Shown here: positions 45,710-53,883 of the stretch, in pieces
Numbering within the stretch: position 1 is the first letter of the stretch
Layout of the letters: the number at the start of each line of letters is the position of its first letter
Assembly (NCBI GenBank): GCA_017622135.1
Contig: JAGARR010000052.1
Location: forward strand, 1-64,000
Direction: 5' to 3'
Length of the DNA: 64,000 nucleotides
DNA from: Spirochaetaceae bacterium
GTDB lineage: Bacteria > Spirochaetota > Spirochaetia > Treponematales > Treponemataceae
Notes under the pieces: generated by a model
Databases searched by the model: none
Told to the model about the DNA's origin: nothing
The model's input: only the letters and a program-made list of their open reading frames with translations
Made by a program: the position numbers and the translations under genes

Positions 45710-47826
45710 GAATGAAGAAGCTGGTATTCAGTCTTTTAGTGGTAGTTGTTGTTTTAACTTCTTGTAGAGAAAAAGAAAAACCACATAACGAGGAGGCTGT
45801 TGCACCCAATCAAGAGGTTTCCCTAGGAATTCTTCCGTATGATGGCATTGCCCCAGAAAAGCAAACTCTTAAGCTGAATGTTTTTGTTGCAGATGTTGCT
45901 TCAAATTTTTCTACTGATGAGCAATTAGCTGAAAAAACAAAAAAGAGAATTATCAAGGGGCTTGAAGTAAAGCCTTCATACAGTGAAATAAACCTCGTAA
46001 ATAAAGTTGACGAGAACACTGATGTTATCATTTACGGAACGGTTGCAAAACAGACAAAAACTAAGATTGATGCCCAAGATGTAGTGATAGCGTATACAAT
46101 AAATATTGTATCAGCAAATGCAAAAACAGGTGAAATCATTCAATCTATATCACAAACAAGTGATCGATCTATTGAAAAGACTGTAGCTGAATTGAGCATC
46201 TTGAATGGAGATACCTATCTCCAGCAGGCAAGAAAATACTTTGAGATAAGGCAATTTGATGATTGTATTGCAGTATGCAACAAAGCCCTGGAAAATGGTG
46301 TAGACAAAGTCGCCGCTTCTACATTATGTGCTGAATCTTCCATTGAACTTGGTGAACTAGATATGGCAAAAAAATACTTAGAAAATACAGATGCTTTCAA
46401 TTCAGAAGATAAACGCTCCATTTATTTAACAGGAAAATATTATAGATTGTCAAAAGAATATGACAATGCTATCAACAGATTGAAATCAGGTATTCCAGAA
46501 AAAATAATAGGAGGAGTTATCGAGCAAAATAATGAAGAAGTCGCAGAGGACATTTTATCAAATTCTATTTCTGTCTCAACAACAAATGATGACGATGAAA
46601 AGGACATAAGATATGAAGAAGAAGTTCCTGCACAGGAGAAAGTTGAAGAGCTGAGTGAGAGCGAAACACCAGAAGTTCCGGATGAGTCAAATTACCAGAA
46701 AAAAACAGAGATAACAGCTCCCGATGAAAGCCCGCAGGAATCAGACATCGTTGAGACGGAAGAGACAAAAGGTGTCAACAAGCCTGACAATGATTATCCC
46801 ACTACAATCAAGATTCTTGAAGAATTAGCACAAACATATTTTGAAATGGATGATTATCAAAATGCAGGTCGTATGGTAGAATTACTCAAAGCCAATGACC
46901 TTAATAACAATATTGCTTTACTCGTTTCTTCAAAAATAGAGACTCAGAAGGGAGATTTTCAAAAAGCAATCGATGTATTGGCGGAGGTAAAGGAAAATTC
47001 TGCATTACTGCTTGAGAGAGCGAAATGTAAAACTGAACTTGGTTTGTTTGAATCTGCTCAAAAAGATATAGAGATGGCTGTGAAAAAAAACAAGATTACT
47101 CTTGAAGAAAATAAACTCATGGCTCAAATATATTATGGATTAAAAAAATATGATGAAGCCCTCATTTTTTGTGAAGCGTCAATAGCCTTTCATCCAACCG
47201 CAGAGGATTATTGTCTGAGAGGCATGATTTATTCAAAAATAAATAAAGTAGAAGAAGCTACAGAGGATTATCGCAAAGCCATTGATTTAGTGCCCTCTTA
47301 CAAGGAAGCATATTATGAACTGGGAAAACTACAGTTTGAAAACAATCAGTTTGAGAGTGCAGTTTCAAGTTTGAATAAAGCAGAAGAACTTGGTGCTCAT
47401 TCAGTTGAATTATATCTTGTACTTGCCGAGTCGTACATTCAAGTGAAAAATTTTCCTGCTGCAATTAATTCTCTAAAAGAAATAGAAAAAAAAGAGCCAG
47501 AGAATCAAAAAATGCTTGAGAATATGGGGATTGCCTATTTTGGACAAGAATCTTATTCAGAAGCAACTGACTATTTTGCGAAAAGGATTGGGTATAAAAC
47601 ATCTAACCCATATTTGGCTATGTATTATGCAATGAGTCTTCATTTTTCTCATTCCTACACAAATGCTATTTTATATTATGAACAGGCTATAACACTTTTT
47701 AATGATTCAAAGGAGCATAAAAAGTGGATTTCATTCTGCAAAAATGCTGTAAAAGAATGTAAAAAGGAAAGACAAGACATCCTCAGTGAACTTGATGAAA
47801 TTTATATTTTTCCAATTGATTTCTAG
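45706..47826 (+). CDS. TPR lipoprotein with CsgG/LpoB-like N domain (island gene E)
   Basis: A 706-residue protein. The signal peptide ends in a lipobox VLTSC (Cys20), so it is probably a lipoprotein. Residues ~50-160 look like a CsgG/LpoB/TolB-like fold (LNVFVADVASNF, TDVIIYGTVAKQTKT, ANAKTGEIIQSIS). Residues ~165-270 and ~365-700 are tetratricopeptide repeats (for example AEDYCLRGMIYSKINKVEEA, KEAYYELGKLQFENNQFESA), separated by an acidic Glu/Pro/Asp-rich linker. Its ATGA start overlaps the stop of gene D. It probably forms the envelope-side scaffold of the operon's system; this is inference. Confidence 0.82.
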   Translation: MRMKKLVFSLLVVVVVLTSCREKEKPHNEEAVAPNQEVSLGILPYDGIAPEKQTLKLNVFVADVASNFSTDEQLAEKTKKRIIKGLEVKPSYSEINLVNKVDENTDVIIYGTVAKQTKTKIDAQDVVIAYTINIVSANAKTGEIIQSISQTSDRSIEKTVAELSILNGDTYLQQARKYFEIRQFDDCIAVCNKALENGVDKVAASTLCAESSIELGELDMAKKYLENTDAFNSEDKRSIYLTGKYYRLSKEYDNAINRLKSGIPEKIIGGVIEQNNEEVAEDILSNSISVSTTNDDDEKDIRYEEEVPAQEKVEELSESETPEVPDESNYQKKTEITAPDESPQESDIVETEETKGVNKPDNDYPTTIKILEELAQTYFEMDDYQNAGRMVELLKANDLNNNIALLVSSKIETQKGDFQKAIDVLAEVKENSALLLERAKCKTELGLFESAQKDIEMAVKKNKITLEENKLMAQIYYGLKKYDEALIFCEASIAFHPTAEDYCLRGMIYSKINKVEEATEDYRKAIDLVPSYKEAYYELGKLQFENNQFESAVSSLNKAEELGAHSVELYLVLAESYIQVKNFPAAINSLKEIEKKEPENQKMLENMGIAYFGQESYSEATDYFAKRIGYKTSNPYLAMYYAMSLHFSHSYTNAILYYEQAITLFNDSKEHKKWISFCKNAVKECKKERQDILSELDEIYIFPIDF

Positions 47827-47872
47827 ATATGATGCTATATTAAAGTCACTTCTATCTGTTCAACAACACTAT

Positions 47873-47914
47873 TTGACACCACCCTCAAAATTCAGGTTGG
47901 TGTCAATTTTTTTT
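47873..47914 (+). terminator. Terminator of the dynamin operon
   Basis: TTGACACC (47873-47880) pairs with GGTGTCAA (47899-47906), followed by eight T (47907-47914). It lies 47 bases after the lipoprotein stop and just before the copper operon promoter. Confidence 0.9.
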
Positions 47915-47938
47915 CTTTTATTATTCACATCCATCACC

Positions 47939-47966
47939 TTGACCGTATACCCCTATAGGGTATACA
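47939..47966 (+). promoter_or_regulatory. copA promoter with embedded CsoR-type operator
   Basis: TTGACC (47939-47944) and TATACA (47961-47966) flank a 16-base spacer. Between them is a perfect palindrome GTATACCC-N5-GGGTATAC (47945-47965), the G-tract inverted repeat bound by CsoR repressors. A repressor here would block RNA polymerase directly and release on Cu(I) binding. The csoR gene is in the same operon. Confidence 0.85.
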
Positions 47967-47985
47967 CTAGTTGCGGAGACAGAGA

Positions 47986-50298
47986 ATGATTCAAGAAGAA
48001 ACATATACGATAACCGGCATGACCTGCGCCGCATGCAGCAGTGCGGTGGAGCGGGTGACAAGAAAATTGGATGGCGTGGAGGCCAGCAATGTCAACCTGG
48101 CTACGGGAAAGCTTACCATTCGCTACGATACAGAAAAGGTTACACCTGACCTGATTATTGCCAAGGTGGACAGGGCGGGCTTTGGCTGCCAGCCGTTCAA
48201 GCGGGAGGAGGAAAAAACTGCTCCTACAAGGACACAGGAAGACAGCAGCCACCTCCAAGACAGGGAATTAAGGGAAAGAAAACATCGCCTCATCGGAGCA
48301 TGGATTTTTACCCTGGCCCTGATGTATGTGTCCATGGGCTCCATGCTGCCCACTCCCCTTCCCCTGCCGGATTTATTCGATGGCTCAAGCCATCCAACGA
48401 ACTTTGCCCTTTTGCAGCTGCTTCTGGCAATTCCAGTGCTGTTTTACGGAAGATTCTTCTATACAAATGGTCTTTCCGCCCTCTTTCACAAAAATCCAAA
48501 CATGAATTCCCTGGTAGCACTGGGAAGTCTTGTGTCCTTTGTGTATAGCCTTGCCATTACCTTCTTGGTGGCAGACAATCCCCACCAGCTGCACAACCTC
48601 TACTACGAGTCCGCCACCATGGTGCTCACCTTTGTGATGACAGGAAAATACATGGAGGAGCGGAGCAAGAAGAAGACCAAGGGAGCCATCACTGCCTTGA
48701 TGGAGCTGGCTCCTGACACCGCCCTCCTGCTTCGAGACGGAGCCACCCAGGAGGTTCCTGCCGAACAGCTGATGGTGGGGGACCTGATTCTGGTAAAACC
48801 CGGCACCCGCATTCCTGCTGACGGTGAGGTTGTGCAGGGAATCAGCTCTGTAGATGAGTCTATGCTCACCGGTGAAAGCATTCCAGTGGATAAGGCTGCA
48901 GGAAGCAGCGTTACAGGGGGCAGCATGAACCTAAACGGTGCCCTTACCCTGAGGGTGAGCCGAGTGGGAACGGATTCAACCCTGGCAAAAATCATTGCGG
49001 TAATGGAGGATGCCCAGGGGAAAAAGGCTCCCATCGCAAAGATTGCAGACCAGGTCTCCGGGGTTTTTGTGCCGGTGGTTATGGGAATTGCCGTGGTGGC
49101 AGCCCTGGTGTGGCTTATTGCAGGAAAGGATGTGGCCTTTGTACTACAGATTCTCACCTCTGTGCTGGTGATTGCCTGCCCCTGCGCCCTGGGACTTGCA
49201 ACTCCCGCCGCCATCATGGTGGGAACAGGGCTGGGAGCCTCCAACGGCATCCTCATCCGAAGCGGCGAGGCACTGGAGGTGGCGGGAAAGACCACCGCCG
49301 TTGTGATGGATAAAACAGGCACTCTTACAGAGGGAAGACCAAGGGTTACAAAAATTGTAACGGCAGAAAATGACAGCGCATTAGAAGACCAAACGCTAGT
49401 CTTGGCGGCGGCGGCAGAATCAGTGGCCCAGCATCCCCTAGCCTCTGCCATCCTTGAAAAAATGACAGAGAAGGGAAAAGCCTCTCCAGTCCTGCCTACA
49501 GTGGGCAGCTTTGAAAACATTCCCGGAAAGGGTATCAAGGCTACCTTGGAAAACCAACAGGAGGTGCTGGTGGGAAGCAGCCGCCTCATGGAAGAAGCGA
49601 GCCTTGCCATTGGGGAAAGGCTGCTACAGGCAGGCCAGGAGCTCAGCGCCCAAGGGAATACCCTGGTGTACGTGGCCACCTTGGAGCCCGCCGGAGGCAA
49701 TTTCCCCCAGACAGGAAAACTGCTAGGACTCATCGCCATTGCAGACACCATCCGGGACACCAGCAGGGAGGCGGTGGAGCAATTCAAGTCCTGGGGAGTC
49801 AAGACAGTGCTGCTGACGGGAGACAACCGCCGGGCTGGGGACTTTATTGGTCAGCAGGTTGGAGTGGATCAAGTGATTGCGGAAGTGCTGCCCCAGGAAA
49901 AGGCCCAGGTGATTGAGCGGCTGCAAAAGGAGGGCCACCAGGTAATGATGGTGGGAGACGGCATCAACGACGCGCCGGCCCTGGTGCAGGCTGACACTGG
50001 GGTGGCAATTGGCGGCGGCAGTGACATTGCAGTGGAGGCAGGTTCTGTCATCCTGATGAAAAGCGATGTTCGGGATGCTGCAAGAACCATCAGGCTCAGC
50101 CGCCTCACCCTTAGAAACATTCGGCAAAATCTGTTCTGGGCCTTTTTGTACAATACCATCGGCATTCCCATTGCGGCGGGAGTCCTCTATCCGTTCACCG
50201 GCCTCCTGATGACCCCGATGCTGGCGGGACTGGCCATGTCACTGAGCTCTGTCTGCGTGGTGTCCAACGCATTGCGTCTCAAGACAAAAAAATTATAA
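47986..50298 (+). CDS. copA: Copper-exporting P1B-type ATPase CopA
   Basis: A 770-residue Cu(I) efflux pump. One N-terminal heavy-metal domain carries GMTCAACS (Cys14, Cys17). The transmembrane metal site is CPCALGLATP (CPC at 398-400), the phosphorylated Asp442 is in DKTGTLTEG, and GDGINDAPAL closes the P domain. The last helices contain YNTIGIPIAAG and MSLSSVCVVSNALRL, including the M-x2-SS copper motif. The ATG at 47986 follows GGAG by nine bases; an in-frame TTG upstream is ignored. Controlled by the CsoR-type operator. Confidence 0.95.
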   Translation: MIQEETYTITGMTCAACSSAVERVTRKLDGVEASNVNLATGKLTIRYDTEKVTPDLIIAKVDRAGFGCQPFKREEEKTAPTRTQEDSSHLQDRELRERKHRLIGAWIFTLALMYVSMGSMLPTPLPLPDLFDGSSHPTNFALLQLLLAIPVLFYGRFFYTNGLSALFHKNPNMNSLVALGSLVSFVYSLAITFLVADNPHQLHNLYYESATMVLTFVMTGKYMEERSKKKTKGAITALMELAPDTALLLRDGATQEVPAEQLMVGDLILVKPGTRIPADGEVVQGISSVDESMLTGESIPVDKAAGSSVTGGSMNLNGALTLRVSRVGTDSTLAKIIAVMEDAQGKKAPIAKIADQVSGVFVPVVMGIAVVAALVWLIAGKDVAFVLQILTSVLVIACPCALGLATPAAIMVGTGLGASNGILIRSGEALEVAGKTTAVVMDKTGTLTEGRPRVTKIVTAENDSALEDQTLVLAAAAESVAQHPLASAILEKMTEKGKASPVLPTVGSFENIPGKGIKATLENQQEVLVGSSRLMEEASLAIGERLLQAGQELSAQGNTLVYVATLEPAGGNFPQTGKLLGLIAIADTIRDTSREAVEQFKSWGVKTVLLTGDNRRAGDFIGQQVGVDQVIAEVLPQEKAQVIERLQKEGHQVMMVGDGINDAPALVQADTGVAIGGGSDIAVEAGSVILMKSDVRDAARTIRLSRLTLRNIRQNLFWAFLYNTIGIPIAAGVLYPFTGLLMTPMLAGLAMSLSSVCVVSNALRLKTKKL

Positions 50299-50322
50299 AT
50301 TATTCTGCAGGGGAATGAAGTC

Positions 50323-50667
50323 ATGGAAGGAAGGGAACAAGATCAGGCTGCCTTACAAGAGCCCGAAAAGAAGGCTTGCTGCTGCAGCGGCAGGACAAAG
50401 ATACGGGACGAAGCTGAACAAAGGGATTTGATTCACCGGCTGAACCGGATTGAAGGACAGGTTCGGGGGATTAGAAAGATGGTGGAGGAGCACAAGTATT
50501 GTGTGGACATACTCACCCAGGTGTCCGCAGTACAGTCAGCCCTCCACTCCTTCAACCGGGAGCTGCTGGCAAACCACATCAAAACCTGTGTGGTGCAGGA
50601 CATCCAGCAAGGAAAGGAAGAAACCATTGACGAGCTGGTCAAAACCCTGCAAAAATTAATGCGGTAA
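50323..50667 (+). CDS. csoR: Copper-sensing repressor CsoR
   Basis: A 114-residue DUF156/CsoR-family repressor. The Cu(I) ligands are present with the spacing known from CsoR: Cys60, His85 and Cys89 (YCVDIL and NHIKTC). Family motifs IHRLNRIEGQVRGIRKMVE and the all-helical build are clear. An extra N-terminal segment contains three consecutive Cys (19-21) of unknown role. It lies 24 bases after copA and 70 bases before copZ, forming an autoregulated copper operon. Confidence 0.93.
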   Translation: MEGREQDQAALQEPEKKACCCSGRTKIRDEAEQRDLIHRLNRIEGQVRGIRKMVEEHKYCVDILTQVSAVQSALHSFNRELLANHIKTCVVQDIQQGKEETIDELVKTLQKLMR

Positions 50668-50737
50668 TTGCTGGGGCATCCTGCCACCAGTTTGGGAAAA
50701 TTCCCAGAAACTCAAAACAGAATGAAGGAGGTTTCAG

Positions 50738-50935
50738 ATGATTATTCTTGACGTACCGGAAATGCACTGCAACAAGTGCGTGGAGCGCATCACCAAGGCG
50801 CTGGAGGATGACAAGCTCAGCTTCACCGTGTCGCTGGAGGACAAGAGCGTGAGCATCGACGGCTGCCAAAGCTGTGCCAGCACCGCCATCAGCACCCTGG
50901 ACGACCTGGGCTTTACCGCCACCATCAGGGGCTAG
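50738..50935 (+). CDS. copZ: Copper chaperone CopZ-like heavy-metal-associated protein
   Basis: A 65-residue heavy-metal-associated domain with the metal loop EMHCNKCVERI (Cys pair C-x2-C) near the N terminus and a second Cys pair (GCQSCAST) near residue 45. It would carry Cu(I) to CopA or CsoR. The third gene of the copper operon; GAAGGAGG precedes the ATG. Confidence 0.88.
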   Translation: MIILDVPEMHCNKCVERITKALEDDKLSFTVSLEDKSVSIDGCQSCASTAISTLDDLGFTATIRG

Positions 50936-51001
50936 GCTACCGGGCAACGGCACGGAGTGTGGCGGGAGAAATGAGGAGTTCCTCCCGCCGCTGCCTCCCC
51001 C

Positions 51002-51041
51002 AAAAAAAGTGCCGTCCCCCCAGTGACACTGAAGGGACGGC
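51002..51041 (-). terminator. Terminator downstream of argC
   Basis: On the minus strand GCCGTCCC (complement of 51034-51041) pairs with GGGACGGC (complement of 51011-51018), with an inner CAGTG/CACTG pair, and is followed by seven T (51002-51008). It may also stop the copper operon from the other side, though the plus strand lacks a T run. Confidence 0.8.
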
Positions 51042-51055
51042 GAAAGGAGGTAGTT

Positions 51056-51223
51056 ATGACAATTCCAAAGAAGAAGAATTGTAACCAAAGTTTAAAAGAG
51101 CGGCCTGGCTATCCACCCAAAAGGCAGCCCTCCCATCAATCAGAAGGCGGCAGGAATCATGTCCAGTCCGGCGGTCTCGGCAAAGCCACAGAGCAGGTTC
51201 ATGTTCTGCACCGCCTGGCCTGA
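51056..51223 (+). CDS. Possible small protein with a strong ribosome site, antisense to argC
   Basis: An ATG at 51056 is preceded by an ideal AAAGGAGG (51043-51050) five bases away. The 55-residue frame begins MTIPKKKNCNQSLKERPGYP and from 51140 runs antisense to the argC 3' end. No family is recognised and the latter half looks like an argC shadow. It could be the remnant of a truncated gene or a real small basic protein; the ribosome site is the main support. Confidence 0.25.
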   Translation: MTIPKKKNCNQSLKERPGYPPKRQPSHQSEGGRNHVQSGGLGKATEQVHVLHRLA

Positions 51224-52225
51224 CGCTCCCTTCACCATGTTGTCCAGCACGGAAATCACCTGCAGCATACGGCCACCGTCCACCACGTAGACCTGGATGT
51301 CGCAGTAGTTGGAGCCACGCACGTTGCGGGTGGTGGGATTCTTTCCTTCCGCCAAAACCCGAACGAAAGGCTCCTTCTGGTAGAAGTCCCTGTACTGCTG
51401 CCGCACCTGGTCAGTGGTGAGCTTGCAGACAAATTCCTGTGCTAGCGGGGCATACATGGTGGAGATAATGCCACGGCTCATAGGCAGCAGGTGGGGAGTG
51501 AACACTATTCCACACTCCTTGCCCGCCGCAATGGTGCAGTTCCGCTTGATTTCCGGCTGGTGGCGGTGGCCACCCACCCCGTAGGCCATGACAGACTCAC
51601 CGCACTCGCAGAACTGGTTTGTCATGGAAGGATTCCGCCCCGCCCCGGTCACGCCGCTCTTGCTGTCCACGATAATGGTGTCTGTAGCCACCAATCCCTT
51701 TTTTAGAGCAGGCAAAAGACCCAAGGTAGCAGAGGTGACATAGCAGCCGGGATTTCCCACAATGCTGGCACCACGAATCCGTTCCCGGTACATTTCCGGC
51801 AGCCCGTACACCGACTGGGCGTGGACGGCGGGAAACTGCCACGCCGTCTTGTACCATTCCCGGAAGGTGGCCTCATCCTGGTCAAAGCGGAAGTCTGCGG
51901 AAAGGTCTATGAGCTTCTTGCCAGTACGGAGGCACTCCTGGGCATGAACCTCCGCCACACCATGAGGCAAGGCAGTGAACACCACATCAGAGGCCGCAAC
52001 CACCTCCTCAGCTGTAGTCAGCAGACCCGTTGTCTTCCCGCAAATCTTTCCGTCGGCGGAATCCCACAGGCCACAGAGGTTCTGGTAGATCTCCTCCAGC
52101 TGCTGTCCTTCAAAGCTGACGGAACTGACATAGATCGCACCAACCTGTGGATGGCGAAGCAAGAGCCGCACCAGCTCCACGCCGGCATACCCAGTCGCAC
52201 CGATAATTCCTACTGAAACCATCAT
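51140..52225 (-). CDS. argC: N-acetyl-gamma-glutamyl-phosphate reductase
   Basis: A 361-residue NADPH-dependent enzyme of arginine synthesis. The nucleotide-binding GIIGATGYAGVELVRLL is at the N terminus; the catalytic Cys is in VGNPGCYVTSATLGLLP, and GVGGHRHQPEI supplies the conserved His region. Length fits the longer class 1 family. The ATGATG start overlaps the stop of the upstream secreted protein gene, with GTGGAG before it. No other arg gene is in the window. Confidence 0.95.
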   Translation of the reverse strand: MMVSVGIIGATGYAGVELVRLLLRHPQVGAIYVSSVSFEGQQLEEIYQNLCGLWDSADGKICGKTTGLLTTAEEVVAASDVVFTALPHGVAEVHAQECLRTGKKLIDLSADFRFDQDEATFREWYKTAWQFPAVHAQSVYGLPEMYRERIRGASIVGNPGCYVTSATLGLLPALKKGLVATDTIIVDSKSGVTGAGRNPSMTNQFCECGESVMAYGVGGHRHQPEIKRNCTIAAGKECGIVFTPHLLPMSRGIISTMYAPLAQEFVCKLTTDQVRQQYRDFYQKEPFVRVLAEGKNPTTRNVRGSNYCDIQVYVVDGGRMLQVISVLDNMVKGASGQAVQNMNLLCGFAETAGLDMIPAAF

Positions 52226-52962
52226 TTCTCCACAAGCGATGCAGGTTCGGAAGAACCGTCCCCTGAATCTGGCAAGGTCACTGTCTCCACCATGTACCTG
52301 ATGGAGGTACCAGCAGAATCCTCCACTGTCTTTTCCACCACAAAGACCATTCCCTTTCCGTCGGGAGCGGTGTAGATGCGGTCAATGGCATACCCAGTCA
52401 CTCCCTTCCGCTGGATATCAGGATTACCAGCCACAAAGCGGGACAGGAGGGTTCCATCGGCACCCTTCTTTTCCGATACGATATAGAAGGAAGACTTGCA
52501 GGCACTTCCCTTTCCCACATAATTGGGAACAAGACGCACGGTATAGAACACCTCCTGGCTGCCAGCAGGAAGGCCATAATCCTTGAAGGTAATCTCGGCC
52601 AGACCTGACTTGGAGCTGTCCTCCCTCATGTAGAGGATGGAGTCTGCATCAACAGGACTCAAATTATATTTCTTCAGGAAGGATCCCTGCTTGTCCTTTA
52701 AGCTAGAAAAAACCCTCTGGCCAGACTTGCCACTCTTGTCTACAGATTTGAACACACCATTAGAGACAAAATCATTTTTCTTCACGTCAACGGTATAAAT
52801 CTCAGCATACCCATTGAAATCCACATCAGTCTTTCCGTACTGGCCAAAAACGTAAGTCTTGCCATCCTTGGAGAAGCCCAAATCCACAAAGGAGGCTGCA
52901 TCTCCGGCAAAGAGAGCCGCAGCCACAGTCAGTACAGCGATAGTTGTAAGAATTTTCTTCAT
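52222..52962 (-). CDS. Secreted protein, DUF2259-like
   Basis: A 246-residue exported protein with a clear signal peptide (KKILTTIAVLTVAAALFAG, cleavage near residue 21). The start SFVDLGFSKDGKTYVFGQYG and the later YFVVE-type strands (FYIVSEKKGADG, GMVFVVEKTVED) resemble the spirochaete DUF2259 predicted secreted family. Role unknown. The ATG at 52962 is preceded by GGGGGGT and is preferred to one eight codons upstream. It is co-transcribed with argC (ATGA overlap), which looks incidental. Confidence 0.7.
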   Translation of the reverse strand: MKKILTTIAVLTVAAALFAGDAASFVDLGFSKDGKTYVFGQYGKTDVDFNGYAEIYTVDVKKNDFVSNGVFKSVDKSGKSGQRVFSSLKDKQGSFLKKYNLSPVDADSILYMREDSSKSGLAEITFKDYGLPAGSQEVFYTVRLVPNYVGKGSACKSSFYIVSEKKGADGTLLSRFVAGNPDIQRKGVTGYAIDRIYTAPDGKGMVFVVEKTVEDSAGTSIRYMVETVTLPDSGDGSSEPASLVEK

Positions 52963-52985
52963 ATACCCCCCACAGAATCCGTACA

Positions 52986-53014
52986 TTTATATAGTGATTT
53001 TCGGCACATTTAAA
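52986..53014 (-). promoter_or_regulatory. Promoter of the DUF2259-like/argC operon
   Basis: On the minus strand TTTAAA (53009-53014), 17 bases and TATAAA (52986-52991), about 24 bases before the ATG at 52962. It is back to back with the promoter of the membrane protein gene. Confidence 0.55.
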
Positions 53015-53020
53015 ATCATC

Positions 53021-53049
53021 TTTACATAAATTTATCTTCACGGTATGCT
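53021..53049 (+). promoter_or_regulatory. Promoter of the membrane protein gene, leaderless type
   Basis: TTTACA (53021-53026, 5 of 6 consensus), 17 bases and TATGCT (53044-53049), then six bases (GACAGT) to the ATG at 53056. No Shine-Dalgarno sequence. Confidence 0.55.
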
Positions 53050-53055
53050 GACAGT

Positions 53056-53883
53056 ATGACCTTAGTTTCCAGAAACAGGCTCTTCTTGGCATCCTTTATC
53101 CTTGCTGTGGTTTTCATCGTTGTCACCACCGTTTTCTTCATCATAGCCATGTTGAACGATTCTATAGCCATTCCCCAGGAACACCAGCGGTTGTTTCCGC
53201 TGCCCCAGCTTCCTTTGATTTCCAGCAATTTCCTGGCAGCCCTTGCCTCCGCAATTTTATTGACACTCTACGCTGCCATCATTCTGGGAATCTCACTGGT
53301 AAATTTTGAGAAAACCCGTTCCCTGGAAATCATATACCTGGTTCTCTTCGGCTTAGGCTGCCTCTTTGAGGGGATACGAATCTGGCTCCCTATAGTCAAT
53401 CTTTGGGCCGACAACTCCCACCTCTACATACTGATGGGACAGCTGCTGTTCTTTGGCCGTGTTCTGTCGGTAATAAGTCTCCTTGCACTGTCCCTGTTGG
53501 CCATTGAAATGGAGAACAAGCAGAATATCGAGCTGAGCATTCTGGTAGTAGGCTCCGTGGCGGCATTGCTGGCCCGAGCCATACCCATCAACACCCTGGT
53601 CATTCCGTCCAACTGCAGCATCCGCTTCGGCATGGAAACAACCTTTCTGCTGACATCCTCCATCTCCCTGCTGGCCGGCTTCATGGCCATGCTGCACCAA
53701 AGCCACGACCATGGCAGCCCGGAATATGCCAAGGTGTCCATTGGCTTCATCATCCTGAGCACTGGGTATCTTGTTCTGACTGAAACTGATTGCCTTCTAT
53801 TCTTAAGTCTAGGCGGAATATTGATTACAGTGGGCTCCATCCTCTTCCTGATAAATCTCCATAAATTTCATATGTGGAAGTAG
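53056..53883 (+). CDS. Polytopic membrane protein of unknown function
   Basis: A 275-residue hydrophobic protein with about seven predicted transmembrane segments (first at ~9-32, FLASFILAVVFIVVTTVFFI; last at ~245-268, FLSLGGILITVGSILFLIN). No catalytic motif or known family is recognised; the layout recalls 7TM sensor-type proteins of spirochaetes. The 3' end overlaps the convergent kinase-like gene by 16 bases. Confidence 0.72.
   Translation: MTLVSRNRLFLASFILAVVFIVVTTVFFIIAMLNDSIAIPQEHQRLFPLPQLPLISSNFLAALASAILLTLYAAIILGISLVNFEKTRSLEIIYLVLFGLGCLFEGIRIWLPIVNLWADNSHLYILMGQLLFFGRVLSVISLLALSLLAIEMENKQNIELSILVVGSVAALLARAIPINTLVIPSNCSIRFGMETTFLLTSSISLLAGFMAMLHQSHDHGSPEYAKVSIGFIILSTGYLVLTETDCLLFLSLGGILITVGSILFLINLHKFHMWK

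Larger units (their letters stand above)
38964..47914 (+). other. AT-rich five-gene dynamin-like GTPase island
   Basis: The segment from the promoter at 38964 to the terminator at 47914 is clearly more AT-rich and uses more A/T-ending codons than both flanks. It is one transcription unit of five same-strand genes with gaps of 17, 9 and 15 bases and one 4-base overlap. No integrase, transposase, tRNA or flanking repeat is visible, so acquisition by transfer is inferred from composition only. Confidence 0.75.
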
